Origin: Algoriphagus sp. AGSA1
Lineage (GTDB): Bacteria; Bacteroidota; Bacteroidia; Cytophagales; Cyclobacteriaceae
NCBI RefSeq assembly: GCF_021390545.1
Contig: NZ_JAJUWR010000013.1
Span: 1-64,000 of the forward strand
Length of the DNA: 64,000 nucleotides
Direction: 5' to 3'
The notes beneath the pieces were generated by a model that did no database searches, was not told the origin of the DNA, and saw nothing but the letters and a program-made list of their open reading frames with translations. Shown here piece after piece: positions 28,178 to 37,152 of this stretch. Both the position numbers and the translations under genes were made by a program. Position 1 is the stretch's first letter. Each line of letters starts with the position of its first letter.

Positions 28178-28540
28178 ATGTTTAAACGCGATCTACAATT
28201 AGAAAAACGCTGGTCGAAATTATTAGAAGGCCTCAAAGAAACTATCGGGAAAAAACCTGCGGACTTAAATGGCGTTCTCTTTCTTATTGGGGTGCAGGAA
28301 CTTGGTCAAGGAAATAAGATTTTCAGTAAGGAGCAAAAACAGGATTTGATGCACATTGCAGTTTGCAAAGTATTAAGTTATGATGGCTTTTACGAACTTG
28401 ATTATGTTGATCAAGATGGCTGGCCTCACTGGAACCTGGTAAAGGAACTTCCACATTTTGATTTATTGGATCAGGAAAAGCTTCTAAAGATTCAAGTATT
28501 GGAATACTTTGAAAAAGAATATGAAATAGTTATCGATTAG
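28178..28540 (+). CDS. Conserved-looking protein of unknown function
   Basis: This 120-residue soluble protein has no signal peptide and no transmembrane segment. It has a helix-rich first half and a motif-like stretch, YVDQDGWPHW, near residues 74-83. I do not recognise a family. The tight spacing, 6 bases after the AhpD-like gene and 3 before the exonuclease gene, supports expression in one transcript. A role cannot be given. Confidence 0.72.
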   Translation: MFKRDLQLEKRWSKLLEGLKETIGKKPADLNGVLFLIGVQELGQGNKIFSKEQKQDLMHIAVCKVLSYDGFYELDYVDQDGWPHWNLVKELPHFDLLDQEKLLKIQVLEYFEKEYEIVID

Positions 28541-28543
28541 CTT

Positions 28544-29305
28544 GTGAAAATAGTATCATATAATGTAAATGGCATTCGTGCCGCAATGAACAAAGGATTT
28601 GTAGATTGGCTTAAATCTATTAACCCGGATATCATTGGTTTACAGGAGGTTAAGGCAAATTTAGATCAGATTGATGCCAGTATATTTCATGATTTGGGTT
28701 ATGAGATTTATTGGTATCCTGCATTTAAAAAGGGATATAGCGGTGTAGCTGTTTTGACTAAAGTAAGTCCTAAATCTGTTAAATTAGGCATGGATCACCC
28801 CAAGTATGATGAAGAAGGAAGACTTCTCCAGGTTGATTTTGAAGATTTCTCATTCCTTACGGCATACTTCCCATCGGGAACTACCGGAGATATAAGACAG
28901 ACATTCAAATATGAGTTTCTGGACGATATGTATGGATATACGCAGGATTTAAAAAGAAACAATCCAAACTTTATATTGAGTGGGGATTACAATATCTGCC
29001 ATAAAGCCATAGATATACATAATCCGAAAAGCAATAAAAACACCTCTGGTTTTTTGCCGGAAGAAAGAGCCTGGATGGATAAATTCACTGAGTCCGGATT
29101 TGTGGACAGTTTCAGGGAATTCAACAATGAGCCTCATAATTACACGTGGTGGAGTTATAGAGCAAACTCTAGAGCAAAGAACTTAGGATGGAGAATAGAT
29201 TACCATATGGTTACTGAACCACTGGCACATAGATTAAAAGATTCAAAAATTCTCTCAGACGTCAAACATTCAGATCATTGTCCAATTCTCATCGATATAG
29301 AATAG
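28544..29305 (+). CDS. xth: Exodeoxyribonuclease III (AP endonuclease)
   Basis: This 253-residue EEP-family enzyme starts with GTG at 28544, because no in-frame ATG precedes MKIVSYNVNG. Motifs are NVNGIRAA, the catalytic Glu in LQEVKA, GDYNI (Asp-Asn), and the C-terminal SDHCPI with the catalytic His. It incises abasic sites and trims 3' ends in base excision repair. It sits 3 bases after the unknown gene, within the plus-strand group. Confidence 0.95.
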   Translation: MKIVSYNVNGIRAAMNKGFVDWLKSINPDIIGLQEVKANLDQIDASIFHDLGYEIYWYPAFKKGYSGVAVLTKVSPKSVKLGMDHPKYDEEGRLLQVDFEDFSFLTAYFPSGTTGDIRQTFKYEFLDDMYGYTQDLKRNNPNFILSGDYNICHKAIDIHNPKSNKNTSGFLPEERAWMDKFTESGFVDSFREFNNEPHNYTWWSYRANSRAKNLGWRIDYHMVTEPLAHRLKDSKILSDVKHSDHCPILIDIE

Positions 29306-29338
29306 TATCAGCGTAGATCATACTCATTGAAAATAATC

Positions 29339-29743
29339 ATGATGAAAACCATTAAAATTTCTATTCCTTCTCTTCTGGAGAACATAAAAATAATTGAAAG
29401 TTTCATCGACAATGCTCGTGAAAAATTTGAGATCAATGATGATATCTATGGTAATATTATGATTTCTGTAACAGAATGCATCAGCAATGCAATCATTCAC
29501 GGTAATCAGTTGGACAAAAATAAGCTAGTCCATTTGGAGCTGACCTTAGAATCGGATTTACTGTTATTCACCATTCAAGACGAGGGAAGTGGTTTTGACC
29601 ATAATGGACTCAAAGATCCAACCGCACCGGAAAACATAGAAAAGCCAGGGGGGAGAGGTATATTCCTCATAAAGCATTTGTCCGACGATGTGAAGTTTGA
29701 GGAAAACGGAACCAAAACCATCCTATCATTTTATATGAATTAG
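29339..29743 (+). CDS. RsbW-like anti-sigma factor / serine kinase ATPase
   Basis: The protein has 134 residues from the ATG at 29339; a TTG at 29327 or ATG at 29342 is possible. It is a HATPase_c_2 domain with the N-box ECISNAIIHGN, then DEGSGFD and GGRGIFLIKHL. Such kinases phosphorylate an anti-sigma antagonist and hold a sigma factor. Neither a partner STAS protein nor a sigma factor is encoded beside it, so its target is elsewhere. It precedes ybeY by 3 bases. Confidence 0.85.
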   Translation: MMKTIKISIPSLLENIKIIESFIDNAREKFEINDDIYGNIMISVTECISNAIIHGNQLDKNKLVHLELTLESDLLLFTIQDEGSGFDHNGLKDPTAPENIEKPGGRGIFLIKHLSDDVKFEENGTKTILSFYMN

Positions 29744-29746
29744 GCT

Positions 29747-30172
29747 ATGGCTATAAATTTCTTTATAGAGGAGATTTCATTTGCATTAAAGAACAGGAGA
29801 AGAAGAAAAGCTTGGCTCAGACAGCTTGCCCTTTCTGAAAACCATGACATCGCTGAACTCAATTATATATTCTGTTCGGACGATTACTTGCTCACCATCA
29901 ATAAGGAATATTTGAACCACGATACCTTTACCGATATCATCACGTTTGATAATTCCGAAGAAGAAGGGGTCATAGAAGGTGACATCTTCATCAGCATCGA
30001 CAGAGTAAAGGACAATGCCAGAACACTAAAAATTCAAGAAGAGGAGGAACTGAACCGTGTTATTAGCCATGGTTTACTCCACTTACTAGGGTACAAAGAT
30101 AAAACCAAGGCACAATCAGTTCTCATGCGGAACAAAGAGGATTTCGCCATTAGTTTATACGAGAAAACATAA
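29747..30172 (+). CDS. ybeY: Endoribonuclease YbeY
   Basis: This 141-residue protein has the UPF0054 zinc motif HGLLHLLGYKD, in which three histidines bind the metal (the third is replaced here by Asp in the GYKD position, as in many Bacteroidota). YbeY takes part in 16S rRNA 3' maturation and ribosome quality control. It follows the anti-sigma gene closely and ends directly before the first parS-like site. Confidence 0.92.
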   Translation: MAINFFIEEISFALKNRRRRKAWLRQLALSENHDIAELNYIFCSDDYLLTINKEYLNHDTFTDIITFDNSEEEGVIEGDIFISIDRVKDNARTLKIQEEEELNRVISHGLLHLLGYKDKTKAQSVLMRNKEDFAISLYEKT

Positions 30173-30188
30173 CGTTCCACGTGAAACA
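30173..30188 (+). other. parS-like ParB-binding site 1
   Basis: CGTTCCACGTGAAACA agrees with the widely conserved parS core GTT-CCACGTG-AAAC. It begins directly after the ybeY stop codon. It is the exact reverse complement of site 2. Confidence 0.85.
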
Positions 30189-30216
30189 GTTCATTCTTCT
30201 CAAGACAGAAAACAAA

Positions 30217-30232
30217 TGTTTCACGTGGAACG
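30217..30232 (-). other. parS-like ParB-binding site 2
   Basis: TGTTTCACGTGGAACG is the exact reverse complement of site 1, with 28 bases between them, and lies 15 bases before the mnmG start. ParB clamps load at such sites to organise the origin region, and SMC is recruited there. A transcription terminator is less likely because no T-run follows. Confidence 0.85.
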
Positions 30233-30247
30233 CTAAATAAAAACACA

Positions 30248-32113
30248 ATGTTTCCAATTTACGATGTGATTGTAGTAGGGGCAGGGCATGCGGGATGTGA
30301 GGCAGCTCATGCGGCAGCCAAAATGGGCTCAAAAGTACTGCTCTGCACAATGAACATGAATACAATAGCCCAAATGTCTTGCAACCCTGCGATGGGGGGA
30401 GTGGCAAAGGGCCAAATTGTGCGAGAGATAGATGCATTAGGAGGGATGTCAGGGATAATATCTGATAAATCCATGATCCAATTCCGAATGCTCAATAGAT
30501 CTAAAGGGCCTGCTATGTGGTCTCCCAGATCTCAAAATGACCGGATGAAATTTGCGGAAGAATGGCGGCTCGCATTGGAAAAAACCCCAAATGTCGATTT
30601 TTGGCAAGAAATGATTAGCGGTCTCTTGATCAAAAACGGAGAACTAAAGGGGGTAAGAACCAGCATAGGCCTCGAAATACACGCAAAAAGTGTTGTGCTA
30701 ACCAATGGAACATTCCTAAACGGCTTGATACATATCGGCGAGAAGCAATTCGGAGGAGGAAGAACTGGAGAGGCAGCAGCGAGGGGCATTACAGAGCAAT
30801 TGGTAGAGCTAGGGTTCGAATCAGGAAGAATGAAAACCGGAACCCCACCAAGAGTAGATGGAAGAAGTCTGGATTATAGCAAAATGGAAGTGCAGCATGG
30901 GGATGAAAATCCAGAAAAATTCAGCTATCTAGACTCAACCACCCCATTGAAAGAGCAAAGAACTTGCTGGATCACCTATACAAACAAAGAAGTACACGCT
31001 AGTCTGGAAGAAGGATTTGACAGGTCCCCAATGTTCAACGGCAGGATACAAGGCTTAGGCCCGAGATATTGCCCCTCTATAGAAGACAAGATTAACCGCT
31101 TTGCTGAGCGGGATAGGCATCAGATCTTCGTAGAACCAGAAGGATGGAATACAGTGGAAATGTATATTAATGGGTTCTCCACCTCCCTTCCAGAAGATGT
31201 ACAATTCAAAGCACTAAGAAAAATAGCAGGTTTTGAAAACGCAAAAATGTTTCGACCAGGCTATGCCATCGAATATGACTTCTTTCCACCAACACAATTA
31301 AAACTCACACTAGAAACACAATTAATAGAAAACTTATATTTTGCAGGCCAGATCAATGGTACTACTGGTTATGAGGAAGCCGCATGTCAGGGACTGATAG
31401 CTGGGATAAATGCGAGCTTAAAATCCCAAGAAAAAGATCCATTTCTACTTAAAAGATCAGATGCATATATAGGTGTATTGATCGATGACCTAATCAACAA
31501 AGGGACAGAGGAACCCTATCGAATGTTTACTTCAAGAGCAGAATTTAGACTTCTTCTTCGCCAAGACAATGCTGACCTAAGACTGACTAAGAAAGGACAC
31601 GAAATAGGCTTGGCATCTGATCAAAGATTGGAGAAAATGAACTCCAAGAAAGAAAAAACAGCAAGACTCATTAATGAACTAAAACAAAAAAGACTAGCTC
31701 CGGAAACTGTAAATGATGGTCTTCAAAAAATAGGATCAGCACAGATCAAAGAAAAGATTACCGCCGAAAAACTCTTAAAACGCCCACAGCTAGGCATAGG
31801 AGACCTTAAAAGATTCCATAACGAACTCGATGCCTATCTATCCAACTATGCGACTGAAGTACTAGAACAAGCTGAAATACAGATTAAATACGACAGCTAC
31901 ATTGAAAAGGAACAGCAAATGGTAGATAAACTAAGTAACATGGAAAACTTTAAAATACCTGCAAAGTTTGACTACTTGGCGATACCTGCACTCTCAGCAG
32001 AAGGAAAACAAAAATTAAACAAAATAAGACCCGAAACTATGGGACAGGCTTCACGGATAAGCGGGGTAACACCTGCTGATCTATCAATCATCACCGTTTA
32101 TCTTGGAAGATAA
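30248..32113 (+). CDS. mnmG: tRNA uridine-5-carboxymethylaminomethyl modification enzyme MnmG
   Basis: This 621-residue FAD protein, with MnmE, makes the cmnm5U modification at the wobble base of several tRNAs. The dinucleotide motif VVGAGHAGCEAA is near residue 9, and there are CNPAMGG, TGTPPRVDGRS and NGTTGYEEAACQG family segments. The length is normal. The gene is often near the replication origin, as here, and it lies directly after the paired parS sites. It is probably the first gene of the transcript with the methyltransferase gene. Confidence 0.97.
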   Translation: MFPIYDVIVVGAGHAGCEAAHAAAKMGSKVLLCTMNMNTIAQMSCNPAMGGVAKGQIVREIDALGGMSGIISDKSMIQFRMLNRSKGPAMWSPRSQNDRMKFAEEWRLALEKTPNVDFWQEMISGLLIKNGELKGVRTSIGLEIHAKSVVLTNGTFLNGLIHIGEKQFGGGRTGEAAARGITEQLVELGFESGRMKTGTPPRVDGRSLDYSKMEVQHGDENPEKFSYLDSTTPLKEQRTCWITYTNKEVHASLEEGFDRSPMFNGRIQGLGPRYCPSIEDKINRFAERDRHQIFVEPEGWNTVEMYINGFSTSLPEDVQFKALRKIAGFENAKMFRPGYAIEYDFFPPTQLKLTLETQLIENLYFAGQINGTTGYEEAACQGLIAGINASLKSQEKDPFLLKRSDAYIGVLIDDLINKGTEEPYRMFTSRAEFRLLLRQDNADLRLTKKGHEIGLASDQRLEKMNSKKEKTARLINELKQKRLAPETVNDGLQKIGSAQIKEKITAEKLLKRPQLGIGDLKRFHNELDAYLSNYATEVLEQAEIQIKYDSYIEKEQQMVDKLSNMENFKIPAKFDYLAIPALSAEGKQKLNKIRPETMGQASRISGVTPADLSIITVYLGR

Positions 32114-32114
32114 G

Positions 32115-33011
32115 ATGCTCCAAAAACTTAAAAAATGCCCACTGTGCAAAAGTGGGCTTTTTCTAAATACCTCGGAAGTAAAAGATCATGCGGTAAGCCA
32201 AGAAGCTTTCATAATATGCAAATGTCAAAATTGTGGATTGAAATTCACCAATCCAAGACCATCCGAAGAAGCAATAGAACCTTATTACGATTTTCCAGAA
32301 TATTTCTCCCATGATGATAATGCAAAAAACCTTACCCAATTCCTGTATCAACAAGTAAGGAAAGTTGCTTTATCAGGTAAAGTCAAACTTCTAAATAATC
32401 TGAAACCTACAAAGGGTCGGTACCTTGACTACGGTTGTGGCACTGCAGAGCTACTAGTGAAAGCCCAAAAAGAAGGATGGGAGGTAACTGGAGTGGAACC
32501 AAGCACAAAAGCGAGAAACTTAGCTATCTCCAAACTAGAAGGAAAAGTCTTCGAAAGCATAAAACACCTTCCATCAGCTGAATATGATATCATCACCTTA
32601 TATCATGTAGTAGAGCACATACATGAGTTAAGGAAAACCATAAATTTTCTTATAAAGAACTTAAAATCAGATGGTTACATACTAATTGCTGTTCCCAATC
32701 CTGATAGTTATGATGCTATCAAATATGGAAAGTACTGGGCAGGCTGGGATATCCCACGACATCTTTACCACTTCAATCAACAAGCAATGACACATTTTGC
32801 AGAAATATTTGATCTGCAGCTAGTAATGAAAAATCCCATGCGTTTTGACAGCTATTATGTGTCATTACTTTCAGAAGGATATAAGAATCCCAAACAGGCA
32901 ACTCTCCTAAAATATTGGAAAGCCATTCAGACAGGCAGTAAATCTAACAGAACAGCTACTAAAGCTGAAAAAAATTATTCAAGCAATCTATTCGTTTTCA
33001 AAAAGAAGTGA
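32115..33011 (+). CDS. Class I SAM-dependent methyltransferase with N-terminal zinc ribbon
   Basis: The protein has 298 residues from the ATG at 32115, one base after the mnmG stop. It opens with a zinc ribbon, CPLCKSG and CQNCGLKF, followed by a Rossmann core with DYGCGTAELL and DIITLYHVVEHI. This layout is typical of methyltransferases linked to sugar or lipid biosynthesis, or of UbiE-like proteins with the motif PHLYHF near the C-terminus. The substrate is unknown. Its last bases overlap the next gene (GTGA). Confidence 0.85.
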   Translation: MLQKLKKCPLCKSGLFLNTSEVKDHAVSQEAFIICKCQNCGLKFTNPRPSEEAIEPYYDFPEYFSHDDNAKNLTQFLYQQVRKVALSGKVKLLNNLKPTKGRYLDYGCGTAELLVKAQKEGWEVTGVEPSTKARNLAISKLEGKVFESIKHLPSAEYDIITLYHVVEHIHELRKTINFLIKNLKSDGYILIAVPNPDSYDAIKYGKYWAGWDIPRHLYHFNQQAMTHFAEIFDLQLVMKNPMRFDSYYVSLLSEGYKNPKQATLLKYWKAIQTGSKSNRTATKAEKNYSSNLFVFKKK

Positions 33012-34678
33012 TAAACAATAATGTAATCATACTGCTAGTATTTTGCCTCTTGCTATTTTCATGTGCCAAGCAAAGTGCTCCTATGGGCGGGCCACGGGAT
33101 GAGGATCCACCGAAAGTAATAGCAATGAGCCCAAAAGATCAGAGCCTGAACACAAAACCCGACCAAATAACAATCACATTTGATGAATACATCAAACTGG
33201 ACAACGCCACTAAAAACATACTGATAACGCCAAGGATAAACAAGGATAAAGTAATATTCACCGCACTGAAGAATACGCTGAAAATAGATCTGAACCAGGA
33301 ACTTGAGGATAGTACAACTTATGTTTTTAATTTTCAAAAATCCGTAGTTGATCTAGCAGAAGGAAATCCTGCGGAAAATCTCAAACTGGTCTTTTCAACA
33401 GGTTCCAGTATAGACAGCTTGAAACTATCAGGATCTGTGAATGTCTATTTTCCAGAAAGAAATAACAAAATAGAAGATGCCATAGTAGGCCTATACCCCT
33501 TGGATGATACTACAAATGTATTTTTGGCTCCGCCATATTATCTATCCCAAGTCGATACAGCGGGAAACTTCGAATTGACGAACATCAAAGCGGGTAAGTA
33601 TTTAGCCTACGCTTGGAAGGACGATAACAATAGCCTAAAAGCAGAATACAAAACAGAGGCATTTGATTTTATCAAAGATACCCTCACCATCAATGAAGAT
33701 ATAGAAGGATTACAATTTAATCTTGCGAAAGGGGATCAGAATCCAATTCGTCTATTAAGATCCTCTACCCAAGGAGCCAACTATACAGTTGTCCTCAATA
33801 GAACACCTGTGGACATTGCAATTGAAAATAAACAATTAGGAGAAGATATATTCTATACACTGGGGGACAAAAGAATAAACCTATATACAGATAAACCAAA
33901 AGCAGACAGCCTTCCCTTCCGTATGATACTTACAGATTCGGTAGGATATAGTGTGGATTCTCTGATCTATGCAAAATTTGAAGAAACAGATAGAAAACCC
34001 GAAAAACTAACAATTACCCCTAATTCAGGTAAAAGCTTCTACAAGAATCTACTTATCGAACTATCCTTCAATAAGCCGATCATGGATATCTCCTATGATT
34101 CCCTATACCTGTCATACGATACAGCGAGTGTTATACCTATACAGCCTGAAATACTCAGCTTCCGGGATTCACTAAGAAGGGATATTATAGAAGTAAGACT
34201 GAACATACCGGATTCAATTCCTTTTGATGTGTTCACCTTAAAAGCAAGTGACTCCACATTCAGGGATATTGAAGGCCAATACAATGAAACCGCCCTAAAT
34301 GCCAATTATAAAAAACTAAAACAGGAAACTCTGGCAGATGAACTGGCAGGTAAAATCGAAGGAGCCTCTGCCCCATTTATTCTCCAACTACTCGATGGAA
34401 AAGGAGAATTGAAAAGGGAGGAATACATATCCGAAGGCAATAAATTCTCTTTTAAATCACTAGAATCAGGCAACTATCAAATACGTGTAATAGAAGACAG
34501 CAATGGAAACCGTAGGTGGGATCCGTCCAATTTTGAGCAAAAGAGGTACGCTGAAAGAGCCTTCTATTACATTGATCCAGAAACGCGGAACAAAAGCATC
34601 ACAGTGCGCGGCGGATGGACGCTGCAAGATCTGGTCATCACGGCAACACCCACTTCTGGCCTAAAAACAGAGAACTAA
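33008..34678 (+). CDS. Ig-like domain lipoprotein
   Basis: This 556-residue protein has a lipoprotein signal (LLLFSC, cysteine near residue 19) and mature start CAKQSAPMGGPRDEDPPKV, as seen in a Bacteroidota Ig-like lipoprotein family. A SbsA Ig-like domain follows (about 35-130), then beta-rich repeats with DSLR and TDS patterns and a carboxypeptidase-regulatory-like C-terminus. The start is GTG at 33008, overlapping the methyltransferase stop. It is probably surface-exposed or periplasmic. The gene ends directly before the predicted origin. Confidence 0.82.
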   Translation: MINNNVIILLVFCLLLFSCAKQSAPMGGPRDEDPPKVIAMSPKDQSLNTKPDQITITFDEYIKLDNATKNILITPRINKDKVIFTALKNTLKIDLNQELEDSTTYVFNFQKSVVDLAEGNPAENLKLVFSTGSSIDSLKLSGSVNVYFPERNNKIEDAIVGLYPLDDTTNVFLAPPYYLSQVDTAGNFELTNIKAGKYLAYAWKDDNNSLKAEYKTEAFDFIKDTLTINEDIEGLQFNLAKGDQNPIRLLRSSTQGANYTVVLNRTPVDIAIENKQLGEDIFYTLGDKRINLYTDKPKADSLPFRMILTDSVGYSVDSLIYAKFEETDRKPEKLTITPNSGKSFYKNLLIELSFNKPIMDISYDSLYLSYDTASVIPIQPEILSFRDSLRRDIIEVRLNIPDSIPFDVFTLKASDSTFRDIEGQYNETALNANYKKLKQETLADELAGKIEGASAPFILQLLDGKGELKREEYISEGNKFSFKSLESGNYQIRVIEDSNGNRRWDPSNFEQKRYAERAFYYIDPETRNKSITVRGGWTLQDLVITATPTSGLKTEN

Positions 34679-35094
34679 TCCGTGGATAAGTACTCCGATA
34701 ACTGTGGATAGAAGTGGATTAGTAAAGGATAACTCCTCATTTATCAACGAGCCTTATACCACCTCTATCCCAAGCTTCTGACTTTGGGGAAAAGCTCCTA
34801 CTTATCCACTGATGAAAATCAAGTAATCCACATGCGTCTTTCCAACAGTCCCCACAAGTCAAGGTATCCACAAAAATCAATAAAACCCAATAAAAAAAAG
34901 AAGTTCAGGTACTTACAAGTGGACAAAAAGGGGATAACTAGTGGACAATAGCAAGGTAACTCAACAGACAAGGTGGAAAGAATAAAAAGACGAGGTTATC
35001 CCCATATCCACACCCCTAATAACCCTAATAAAGAATTTTTTTAAAAATCTATTTTACAACTACTATAAAAAGAGAGCGTGGATAACTCTTTGTA
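34679..35094. other. Predicted chromosomal replication origin (oriC)
   Basis: No gene is seen here. Eight 8-of-9 matches to TTATCCACA are present: 34681, 34703, 34802, 34824, 34864, 34996, 35004 and 35077 (9 bases each; the 34681, 34703 and 35077 sites are reversed). Weaker ones lie at 34713, 34741, 34918, 34929 and 34940. The tandem 9-mer CCCTAATAA (35014-35022 and 35023-35031) is followed by an AT-rich tract to about 35072, a likely unwinding element. Base skew changes sign around this interval, and parS sites lie 4.5 kb away. dnaA is not in the window. Confidence 0.88.
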
Positions 35095-35142
35095 TTGCCT
35101 CGGCATTTTGGTAATATTATAGAAACCCAAAATGTATATCTT

Positions 35143-36891
35143 ATGGAACTTTCCAGGCTTTTTGACCTGATCCCTTATCAGATCAGCTTATATGATAAAA
35201 AAACAGCTGTATCCAAAAAGAAAAATGGAGATTGGATTCATTATTCTTCCAGAGATATCAAAGAAATCATTGATAACCTGAGCTTGGCCTTAATCAAAAT
35301 AGGAATCAAGCCTGATGAAAAAATAGCTATTATAGCAGAAAACTGCCCAGAGTGGAATTTTGTTGATTTGGCCCTGCAGCAGATAGGAGCTGTCTCAGTT
35401 CCTATGTACCCTACGATCAGCTCAGAGGACTATGCGTTTATTTTTGACCATGCTGAAGTGAAAATGATATTTATAGGGGATGAACTCATATTTGAAAAGG
35501 CAAAAATAGCCGCGGCAGACAGGCCTATTTACAGCTTTCAGAAGATAGAAGGAACAGTTTTTTGGGAAGATCTTTTGGGCATAGGAATGAACGAAAGCCT
35601 ACAAGAACTCGATAGAAGAAAATTTGCCGTGGATACCGCTGATATATTTACGATAATTTATACATCCGGTACCACAGGCAGGCCCAAAGGAGTTATGCTC
35701 TCCCATCATAATGTACTTTCGAATGTTTTGGGAATAGCTGATGCCATGACTCCAGCTGTCGGTACTTCTAGGATTTTAAGTTTTCTCCCACTCTGCCATA
35801 TCTATGAACGGACTGGGTTTTTCTGCTTTATGTATCTCGGATATTCTATTCATTATGCGGAGAGTATGGAAACTATAGGGGAAAACCTGAAAGAAATCAA
35901 ACCTCATGCATTTAATACTGTTCCTCGTCTTCTGGAGAAAATCTTCGACAAAATAGTGGCGAAGGGTTATGAATTGAAAGGAATCAAAAAATCACTTTTC
36001 TTTTGGGCACTTAATTTAGGGCTAAGATATGATCCGAATATTAATCAAGGTTTCTCTTACAATCTTCAGTTAAAAATCGCAAATAAGTTGATTTTTTCTA
36101 AATGGAGAGAAGCATTGGGAGGAGAAGTAATGCAGATTAATTCCGGTGCTTCATCTTTGCAGCCCAGGCTTGCACGGGTCTTTTGGTCTGCTGGAATAAA
36201 AGTATGTGAAGGTTATGGTCTGACTGAAACTTCACCGGTGATTACTGTATCTATTTGTACCCACGAAGAGATGAGGATAGGATATGTGGGTAAATTGATA
36301 AAAGATGTCGAAGTGAAGATTGCGGAAGATGGCGAAATCCTCGTCCAAGGCCCAAATGTCATGCATGGATACTATAAGCAACCCGAACTCACGGCAGAGG
36401 TACTTAAAAACGGCTGGTTTCATACTGGAGACATAGGAGGGATGGACGACGGCTACCTTAAAATCACGGATAGAAAAAAAGAAATGTTTAAAACCTCAGG
36501 AGGTAAATATATCGCTCCCCAACCTATGGAGAATAAATTCAAGGAATCCAGTCTCATAGATCAATTGTTGGTGGCAGGGGAGAACCGTAACTTTCCCGTT
36601 GCGTTGATTGTGCCCAGTTTTGAAGGATTGAAGGATTATTGCCAGCATAAGGGAATTCCTTATACTTCTGACAGGGAGATGGTGGAAAGACCGGATATTA
36701 TAGAAAAATATAATCGGGAAGTAGAAGGATTGAATAAGTACTTTGGCAAATGGGAGCAGATCAAGCGTTTTAGACTTTTACCTGAAGCATGGGGAGTAGA
36801 ATCGGGTGAACTGACTCCTACCATGAAATTGAAACGAAAAGTAATCCATCAGAAATTTAGTAAAGAAATAGAAAGACTCTATGTGGACTAG
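35143..36891 (+). CDS. Long-chain fatty-acid-CoA ligase (AMP-forming)
   Basis: The protein has 582 residues from the ATG at 35143; the frame opens earlier with a TTG at 35095, inside the origin. It has the AMP-binding loop TSGTTGRPKGVMLS, the GYGLTETSP motif, and the C-terminal TGDIG and TDRKKEMFKTSGGKYIAP region. The wide FadD-like architecture suggests long-chain acyl substrates. It activates fatty acids at the inner membrane for the fad genes that follow about 0.9 kb away. Confidence 0.93.
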   Translation: MELSRLFDLIPYQISLYDKKTAVSKKKNGDWIHYSSRDIKEIIDNLSLALIKIGIKPDEKIAIIAENCPEWNFVDLALQQIGAVSVPMYPTISSEDYAFIFDHAEVKMIFIGDELIFEKAKIAAADRPIYSFQKIEGTVFWEDLLGIGMNESLQELDRRKFAVDTADIFTIIYTSGTTGRPKGVMLSHHNVLSNVLGIADAMTPAVGTSRILSFLPLCHIYERTGFFCFMYLGYSIHYAESMETIGENLKEIKPHAFNTVPRLLEKIFDKIVAKGYELKGIKKSLFFWALNLGLRYDPNINQGFSYNLQLKIANKLIFSKWREALGGEVMQINSGASSLQPRLARVFWSAGIKVCEGYGLTETSPVITVSICTHEEMRIGYVGKLIKDVEVKIAEDGEILVQGPNVMHGYYKQPELTAEVLKNGWFHTGDIGGMDDGYLKITDRKKEMFKTSGGKYIAPQPMENKFKESSLIDQLLVAGENRNFPVALIVPSFEGLKDYCQHKGIPYTSDREMVERPDIIEKYNREVEGLNKYFGKWEQIKRFRLLPEAWGVESGELTPTMKLKRKVIHQKFSKEIERLYVD

Positions 36892-37152
36892 AGCTATACT
36901 GAGGAGTTAACCAATATGTAAAGCCTTCTTTTCTACTGACTAGGACCTGGTAGGATATACTCTACACAATTAACCCGATCTGTGCTAATTTTACTTTGCG
37001 TATAGCTCAGAAGTTTTTTTGTTATCTGTCCCTGCTGGCTGAGGATAAGCGTATGGGACTGATGGATCCTAGGTGTCAGTTTTCGAAGAAGCTATCGAGA
37101 GAACCCAACCAGTCTTAAAATGAATTTTTTACTCGAGGAACCAAAATTTATG

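Noticed and set aside
30173..30232. The inverted pair as a terminator of ybeY
   Set aside because: The arms match parS exactly and no T-run follows the hairpin.
35095..35142. TTG start of the acyl-CoA ligase at 35095
   Set aside because: It lies next to the last DnaA box of the origin, and the family N-terminus begins at the ATG at 35143.
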